From the NCBI RefSeq assembly GCF_023509015.1, contig NZ_CP094975.1, positions 2,923,501 to 2,987,500 of the forward strand: DNA of 64,000 bases. The letters are read 5' to 3'. The DNA comes from Pseudomonas abieticivorans (GTDB taxonomy: Bacteria > Pseudomonadota > Gammaproteobacteria > Pseudomonadales > Pseudomonadaceae). Made by a program: the position numbers and the translations under genes. This document shows positions 59,365 to 64,000 of this stretch, piece by piece. The notes under the pieces are model-generated. The model was not told the DNA's origin. It was given only the letters and a program-made list of their open reading frames with translations, and made no database searches. Position 1 is the stretch's first letter. Each line of letters begins with the position of its first letter.

Positions 59365-60167
59365 CTGAGCATTCCCAACGCGGCCTGCACTGGTTTCAGG
59401 CACTGACCCATGGCGCCGTCGAAGTCGCGGGTTTGCCCGCTTCGGTAAAGGTCGCCGACGCGCCGCTGGGCGTACATGCCGCGCGCTTTATCGCCGTGGT
59501 CGCCGACCCGGCCAACCCGTTTGTCCGTGCCCGTGGTGGCGAGGTCGGCTTGCTCGAAGGTTGGGGCTTGGCAAAGGCTGTGGACGACGCCATCGAACAG
59601 GATCAGGGCAAGGCCGTGAAGCGCCCGCTGATCGCCGTGGTCGATGTGCCCAGCCAGGCTTATGGGCGCCGTGAAGAAGCGCTGGGCATTCACCAGGCGC
59701 TGGCCGGGGCTGCCGACAGCTACGCCCGCGCTCGCCTGGCCGGGCACCCGGTGGTAGCCCTGTTGGTGGGCAAGGCGATGTCCGGGGCCTTCCTGGCCCA
59801 CGGTTACCAGGCCAATCGCTTGATTGCCCTGCGCGACCCGGGTGTGCAAGTGCACGCCATGGGCAAAGCCTCGGCGGCGCGGGTGACACTGCGTAGTGTC
59901 GAAGCATTGGAAGCCTTGGCAGCCAGCGTGCCGCCGATGGCCTATGACATCGACAGCTATGCCAGTTTGGGCCTGCTGTGGAAAACCCTGCAGGTGACCG
60001 CCATTGAGCAGCCAACCGCCGATGATCTGGGCGTGGTCGAGGATTGCCTGTTGCAGGCGCTGGACGATATCGCAGTAAGCAGTCGGGACCTGTCCAGCCG
60101 GCTGGGCGCGCAAAACCGTGAAGCCTCAGCCCGTGTTCGCCAGTTGCTGCGCGAGCAATGGCAGTGA
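59361..60167 (+). CDS. mdcE: Malonate decarboxylase gamma subunit MdcE
   Basis: This 268-residue carboxyltransferase-fold partner of MdcD forms the second half of the decarboxylase active site. It shows IAVVDVPSQAYGRREEALG (~90), RLAGHPVVALLVGKAMSGAFLAHG (~121) and ALRDPGVQVHAMGKASAARVT (~150). In most biotin-independent systems MdcD and MdcE form a stable heterodimer. It overlaps mdcD by 4 nt and mdcG by 10 nt. Confidence 0.95.
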   Translation: MTEHSQRGLHWFQALTHGAVEVAGLPASVKVADAPLGVHAARFIAVVADPANPFVRARGGEVGLLEGWGLAKAVDDAIEQDQGKAVKRPLIAVVDVPSQAYGRREEALGIHQALAGAADSYARARLAGHPVVALLVGKAMSGAFLAHGYQANRLIALRDPGVQVHAMGKASAARVTLRSVEALEALAASVPPMAYDIDSYASLGLLWKTLQVTAIEQPTADDLGVVEDCLLQALDDIAVSSRDLSSRLGAQNREASARVRQLLREQWQ

Positions 60168-60778
60168 ACCCGCTACCCCACGACCTGCTGTGGGGCTGTC
60201 GCGCCGAGCATTTGCCGGCCGACGCCCCGGACTGGGCAGCCCAGGCCATGCTGCATGGTCAACCAGTGGTGGTGCGGCGGGCGCAACTGGCAGACGGCCT
60301 GGTCGCTATCGGGATACGCGGGGTAGGGCGCGAACAGCGCTACGCCGCGCAGATGCCCTTGGCGGCGGTGACGCGGCGGGTTTCACCGGAGTCATTGATC
60401 GAAAGGGACAGCGTCCACGACTGGCCGGCAATCAGAGCATTACGCCAATTACGGCCAATGTTAAACGCTAGCGGATTGACCTGGGGCGTGAGCGGCAGCG
60501 CCGGTTTCGAGCTGGCCAGTGGCGTGGCGGCCTTGCATGCCGGCAGCGACCTGGACCTGATCGTGCGGGCGCCCGTGGCGTTGGATAAGTATGCCGCGCG
60601 GCAGTTGCTTGGCCTGATTGATCAGGCTGAGTGCCAGGTCGACCTGCAACTGCAAACGCCCTGCGGCGCAGTGGCCTTGCGTGAATGGGCGGGGGCTGCG
60701 GGCAAGGTGTTGCTCAAGTCGTCCAGCGCCGCCGTGCTTGTCCGCGACCCCTGGAATCCACAGGAGCTGGCAGCATGA
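60158..60778 (+). CDS. mdcG: Phosphoribosyl-dephospho-CoA transferase MdcG
   Basis: This 206-residue nucleotidyltransferase attaches the triphosphoribosyl-dephospho-CoA made by MdcB to Ser25 of MdcC, giving holo-carrier. The catalytic Asp pair lies in GSDLDLIVRAP (~128), preceded by WGVSGSAGFELASG, and a later Asp in CQVDLQLQTP. The start overlaps the mdcE end by 10 nt; the stop overlaps the mdcH start (ATGA). Confidence 0.93.
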   Translation: MAVNPLPHDLLWGCRAEHLPADAPDWAAQAMLHGQPVVVRRAQLADGLVAIGIRGVGREQRYAAQMPLAAVTRRVSPESLIERDSVHDWPAIRALRQLRPMLNASGLTWGVSGSAGFELASGVAALHAGSDLDLIVRAPVALDKYAARQLLGLIDQAECQVDLQLQTPCGAVALREWAGAAGKVLLKSSSAAVLVRDPWNPQELAA

Positions 60779-61695
60779 GCAGCCTGCTGGTGTTCCCCGG
60801 CCAAGGTGCGCAACAGGTGGGCATGCTGCATGCACTGCCCGAGCATGCCTTGGTTCGCGAATGCCTGGCGCAGGCGGGCGACGCACTGGGCGAAGACATC
60901 TTGCAACTCGACACCGAGCCGGCATTGGCCAGCACCCGAGCGGTGCAACTGTGTTTGCTGATTGCCGGGGTTGCCGGTGCTCGGCTGTTGCTTGATCAAT
61001 CGGCCTGGCCTGACTACGTCGCCGGGCTGTCCATCGGCGCCTACCCGGCGGCAGTGGTGGCAGGCGCCTTGGATTTTGCCGATGCGCTGCGCCTGGTGGC
61101 CCTGCGCGGTGAACTGATGCAGGCCGCTTATCCACAGGGCCATGGCATGACTGCGATCGTCGGCCTGGACTTGACCTGCGTCGAACGCTTGCTTGCGCAA
61201 GTGCCGGGGCCGGTGTACCTGGCCAACATCAATGCCGACAACCAACTGGTGATTGCCGGCAGCCATGCCGCCATGCAGCAGGTGGCGGCACTGGCGAAGG
61301 CACGAGGGGGGGTGGCCAAGCGGCTGGCAATCAGCGTGCCCTCCCATTGCCCGTTGCTGGCTGAGCCTGCGGGGCAATTGGCCGAGGCGTTTGCCAGCGT
61401 CGAACTCAATACCCCGCGCATCCGTTACCTGAGCAGTACCACGGCGCGGCCGGTGCTGACGCCAGACAAGCTGCGCGACGACCTGGCGTTCAACATGTGC
61501 CGCGTCGTCGACTGGCGCGCCCTGGTCGACAGCGCCTTCGAACGGGGTGTGCGCCTACAGATCGAGATGCCACCAGGTGCCGTGCTCACGGGCCTGGGGC
61601 GCAAGGTTTTCCACGCGGGCAGCGTCGCCTTCCAGGGCGCCCGGCTCGACACGCTGAGCGCGCTGCTGCGCGAGGAGGGGCGCCGCATCAGCTAA
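60775..61695 (+). CDS. mdcH: Malonyl-CoA:acyl carrier protein transacylase MdcH
   Basis: This 306-residue FabD-like transacylase charges MdcC with malonyl from malonyl-CoA to start the cycle. It has LVFPGQGAQQVGML (~5), the nucleophile Ser in AGLSIGAYPAAVVAGAL (~88), NADNQLVIAG (~157) and the His in VPSHCPLLAEPAG (~187). The start at 60775 overlaps the mdcG stop by 4 nt; upstream in-frame codons are inside mdcG. A 65-nt gap with A-rich sequence separates it from madL. Confidence 0.95.
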   Translation: MSSLLVFPGQGAQQVGMLHALPEHALVRECLAQAGDALGEDILQLDTEPALASTRAVQLCLLIAGVAGARLLLDQSAWPDYVAGLSIGAYPAAVVAGALDFADALRLVALRGELMQAAYPQGHGMTAIVGLDLTCVERLLAQVPGPVYLANINADNQLVIAGSHAAMQQVAALAKARGGVAKRLAISVPSHCPLLAEPAGQLAEAFASVELNTPRIRYLSSTTARPVLTPDKLRDDLAFNMCRVVDWRALVDSAFERGVRLQIEMPPGAVLTGLGRKVFHAGSVAFQGARLDTLSALLREEGRRIS

Positions 61696-61760
61696 AGCCG
61701 CCGTAGGGTTTCGAAGCACAAAAACAACAACTTCGACTAAGCGAACCGAGGACAACAACA

Positions 61761-62177
61761 ATGATTATTTACGGTGTGGCTCTATTGGCTATCTGCACGT
61801 TGGCGGGGGTGATCGTCGGCGATCTGCTCGGCGCCCTGTTGGGGGTGAACTCCAATGTCGGCGGGGTGGGCATTGCGATGATCCTGCTGATTTGCGCACG
61901 CTTGGCGATGCATAAGCGCGGCGGCCTGAGCAAGGACTGCGAAATGGGCGTGGGCTTCTGGGGCGCCATGTACATCCCGGTGGTGGTGGCCATGGCGGCG
62001 CAGCAGAACGTGGTGACTGCCTTGCACGGTGGCCCGGTGGCCGTATTGGCGGCGATCGGTTCGGTGCTGATCTGCGGGTCGACCATTGCCCTGATCAGCC
62101 GTACCAACAAGGGCGAGCCGCTACCGGCCGAGCCCGACCCGCTCAAGGCGCAGGTCGCGCCAGTGGGAGGGCACTGA
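61761..62177 (+). CDS. madL: Malonate transporter subunit MadL
   Basis: This 138-residue membrane protein has four predicted helices and the MadL pattern: GVIVGDLLGALLGVNSNVGG (~13), GFWGAMYIPVVVAMAAQQNV (~73) and GSVLICGSTIALISRTN (~97). Together with MadM it forms a sodium-dependent malonate carrier as described in Malonomonas. The C-terminus is a short polar, Pro-rich tail. madM begins 1 nt after its stop. Some authors use mdcL. Confidence 0.93.
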   Translation: MIIYGVALLAICTLAGVIVGDLLGALLGVNSNVGGVGIAMILLICARLAMHKRGGLSKDCEMGVGFWGAMYIPVVVAMAAQQNVVTALHGGPVAVLAAIGSVLICGSTIALISRTNKGEPLPAEPDPLKAQVAPVGGH

Positions 62178-62178
62178 T

Positions 62179-62946
62179 ATGTGGGCCTTCATCAAGCACG
62201 ATCTGGAAGCCAACAGCCTGGTCACCGCGTTCGCCGTGGTGGGCGTGATCATGTGGGTTTCGATGGTACTGTCCAAGCGCCTGACCTACGGGCGTATCCA
62301 CGGTTCGGCCTTTGCCATCGTGATTGGCCTGGTGCTGGCCTGGGTCGGCGGCACCATGACAGGAGGCCAGAAAGGCCTGGCCGACCTCTCGCTGTTCTCT
62401 GGCATCGGCCTGATGGGCGGGGCCATGTTGCGCGACTTCGCCATTGTCGCCACGGCCTTCGAAGTACAGGCCACCGAGGCGCGCAAAGCCGGCCTTATCG
62501 GTGCCGTGGCGTTGCTGCTGGGCACGGTGTTGCCGTTCATTTTTGGCGCATCGGTGGCCTGGGCCTTTGGCTACCGCGATGCGGTGAGCATGACCACCAT
62601 TGGCGCAGGCGCGGTGACCTATATCGTTGGCCCAGTGACGGGGGCTGCCATTGGCGCGAGTTCGGCGGTGATCGCGCTGTCGATCGCCACCGGGCTGATC
62701 AAGGCGATTTTGGTGATGGTGTGCACGCCCATGGCGGCGCGCTGGATGGGCCTGGATAACCCGCGTTCGGCGATGGTGTTCGGTGGCCTGGCTGGCACCG
62801 TGAGTGGCGTGACCGCAGGGTTGGCAGCGACGGATCGCCGATTGGTGCCGTATGGCGCCCTGACTGCGACGTTCCACACCGGGTTGGGTTGTTTGCTGGG
62901 GCCTTCGGTGTTGTATTTCATTGTGCGGGGCATCATGGGGGCTTGA
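62179..62946 (+). CDS. madM: Malonate transporter subunit MadM
   Basis: This 255-residue membrane protein has about seven predicted helices and Gly-rich loops (GGTMTGGQKGLADLSLFSGI ~57; GPVTGAAIGASSAVIALSIA ~152; GGLAGTVSGVTAGLAATDRR ~201). It pairs with MadL for malonate import. Having both transporter subunits at the operon end allows uptake and catabolism to be expressed together. It converges with mdcR across 85 bp containing a REP pair. Also called mdcM. Confidence 0.93.
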   Translation: MWAFIKHDLEANSLVTAFAVVGVIMWVSMVLSKRLTYGRIHGSAFAIVIGLVLAWVGGTMTGGQKGLADLSLFSGIGLMGGAMLRDFAIVATAFEVQATEARKAGLIGAVALLLGTVLPFIFGASVAWAFGYRDAVSMTTIGAGAVTYIVGPVTGAAIGASSAVIALSIATGLIKAILVMVCTPMAARWMGLDNPRSAMVFGGLAGTVSGVTAGLAATDRRLVPYGALTATFHTGLGCLLGPSVLYFIVRGIMGA

Positions 62947-62955
62947 CGGCCCCTT

Positions 62956-63021
62956 TGCGGATCAATCCGCTGCTACAGGGGGTTGCGACCGTCTGCAGGA
63001 GCGGATTTATCCGCGAAAAGC
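62956..63021. repeat. Inverted REP pair (REPIN), short spacer
   Basis: GCGGATCAATCCGCTGCTAC at the left and GCAGGAGCGGATTTATCCGC at the right are inverted relative to each other, with about 16 bp between them. It lies between the convergent madM and mdcR genes, a typical REP position after operon ends. Confidence 0.88.
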
Positions 63022-63031
63022 TCGCCGCGAT

Positions 63032-63946
63032 TCAAGCCAGCCGGTGCGCATACATCCGGCATTCAGCCAACAGCGCCAGCAGGTTCGGGTCGCGCTCCTT
63101 GGCCTTCATGAACACCACGCCAATGTGCTGCTGCAAGCGATAGCGCGCCTGCAGCGGCACCAGCTTGACGTGGTTCTCGTACACCGCCGCGATCCGCCCT
63201 GGCAGCAGCGCGTAACCCACCCCGGAACTGACCATGCTCAGCAGGGTGAAGATGTCGTTCACCTGCATCGCCACCTTCGGCTCGAACCCCGCCTGCTGGA
63301 ATGTCCGGACACCGTCCTGGTGGGTGGCAAACCCCTGGGTCAGGGTAATGAAGGTCATTTCCTTGAGGTCGGCCAGGTCCACTTCCGCGTGCTGGGCAAA
63401 GGGTGAGTCGATGGGCGTTGCCAGGAAGATGTCATCGGAAAACAGCGGTATGTGCGCGCAGTCCGGGTCGTTGATGTTGTCGTCCAGCGACACCAATATC
63501 GCGTCGGTCTCCATGTTCTTGAGCTTGTACAGCAGGTCGATGTTGGAGCCCAGGATCAGGTCGATGTTCAGCTCGCTGCGCCGCAGTTTCAGGCCCATGA
63601 TCAGCTGCGGCACCGTTTTTACCGTCAGCGAGTACAGCGAACCCAAGCGAAAGCGCTCGGCGGAGAAACCGGCGGCCTCGCGGGTGGCCTGCACGGTGCC
63701 GACCACGTCCTGCACCAGCTTTTGCGCGCGCTCTTCCAGCACATAGGCGCTTTCCAGCGGCGTGAGTGTGCGGCCCTCGTGCTTGAACAGCGGGCAGCGC
63801 AGGGCGCTTTCCAATGAGTGGATCGCCCGGTGCACGCTGACCGTGCTGGTCGAGAGTTCGGCGGCGGCGCGGGCCAGGTTGCCGGTGCGCATGAAGGCCA
63901 GGAATATTTCCAGCTTCTTTAAGGTCAACTCTTCGTCGATCAACAT
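63032..63946 (-). CDS. mdcR: LysR-family regulator of malonate genes MdcR
   Basis: This 304-residue LysR-type activator has an N-terminal winged helix (FLAFMRTGNLARAAAELSTS, then VSVHRAIHSLE, ~13-45) and a C-terminal effector-binding domain (~90-295), with SGVGYALLPGRIAA near the end of the fold. The start at 63946 gives the usual MLIDEELTLKKLEIFLAF; the frame extends 12 codons further. It lies at the far end of the mdc operon on the opposite strand, so it is not divergent from its target. It should bind near mdcA and respond to malonate; the effector is inferred from the family. Confidence 0.92.
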   Translation of the reverse strand: MLIDEELTLKKLEIFLAFMRTGNLARAAAELSTSTVSVHRAIHSLESALRCPLFKHEGRTLTPLESAYVLEERAQKLVQDVVGTVQATREAAGFSAERFRLGSLYSLTVKTVPQLIMGLKLRRSELNIDLILGSNIDLLYKLKNMETDAILVSLDDNINDPDCAHIPLFSDDIFLATPIDSPFAQHAEVDLADLKEMTFITLTQGFATHQDGVRTFQQAGFEPKVAMQVNDIFTLLSMVSSGVGYALLPGRIAAVYENHVKLVPLQARYRLQQHIGVVFMKAKERDPNLLALLAECRMYAHRLA

Positions 63947-64000
63947 CGCACGGGCTCTGATAGGGTCTAGTTGATTGTGCACGTGTAGAGTAAGCGATCC
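63947..64000. other. Upstream region of mdcR at the window edge
   Basis: These 54 bases are the mdcR leader and part of its promoter. No further gene can be called before the window ends. Confidence 0.5.

Overview
The window is chromosomal DNA of a fluorescent Pseudomonas, most likely the P. fluorescens group. Gene order matches the conserved Pseudomonas block mutM - ggt - fdx - coaD - lao - M16 - rsmD - ftsYEX - rpoH - thiG - trmB - hemW - metXW - proC - pilTU - pyrBC - gshB - pilGHIJ - chpA. The coding DNA is G+C-rich, and inverted pairs of the P. fluorescens-type REP sequence occur between genes. I see no tRNA, rRNA, CRISPR array, phage or IS element.

Layout. 1-1.1 kb is AT-richer accessory DNA with a ribbon-helix-helix gene and a frameshifted small membrane-protein gene. 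1.2-7.3 kb holds rlmI, an HDOD gene, mutM, ggt, a ferredoxin and coaD. 7.5-12 kb is a laoABC alcohol/aldehyde oxidation operon with divergent laoR. 12-13.8 kb holds a mercaptopyruvate sulfurtransferase and a YheT hydrolase. 13.9-21.6 kb carries five M16 peptidase-family genes around rsmD: an exported catalytic/non-catalytic pair, a signal-less pair and an orphan non-catalytic subunit. 21.8-26 kb is ftsY-ftsE-ftsX-rpoH. 26-35.8 kb is housekeeping: mtgA, thiS, thiG, trmB, hemW, rdgB, metWX, yggT, proC, yggS. 35.9-55.5 kb combines type IV pilus retraction ATPases (pilT, pilU), the pyrR-pyrB-pyrC' operon with ruvX and algH, tonB3, gshB, and the Pil-Chp chemosensory operon pilG-H-I-J-chpA-chpC. 55.7-62.9 kb is a complete malonate decarboxylase and uptake operon, mdcABCDEGH-madLM, with the LysR gene mdcR at the far end.

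How the genes work together. Malonate is imported by MadLM. It is decarboxylated by MdcA/C/D/E, whose carrier protein is made functional by MdcB (cofactor synthesis), MdcG (cofactor attachment) and MdcH (malonyl priming). The Pil-Chp genes, PilT/PilU and TonB3 all serve twitching motility. Unlike the P. aeruginosa cluster, the operon has no pilK or chpB, the adaptation methyltransferase and methylesterase.

The most unusual part is the M16 island. The region between the intact rsmD and yheT contains an in-frame relic of a second rsmD 3' end. Its differences from the intact gene are mostly synonymous (13 of 17 differing codons). Two island genes, each directly downstream of an rsmD 3' end, share a leader hairpin that encloses the ribosome binding site. 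This looks like a cassette that entered at the 3' end of rsmD and displaced an older 3' end. Other points of note are apparent one-base insertions in ftsY and in a small membrane gene, a long inverted repeat in the metXW leader, and a sigma-E-type promoter before rpoH.
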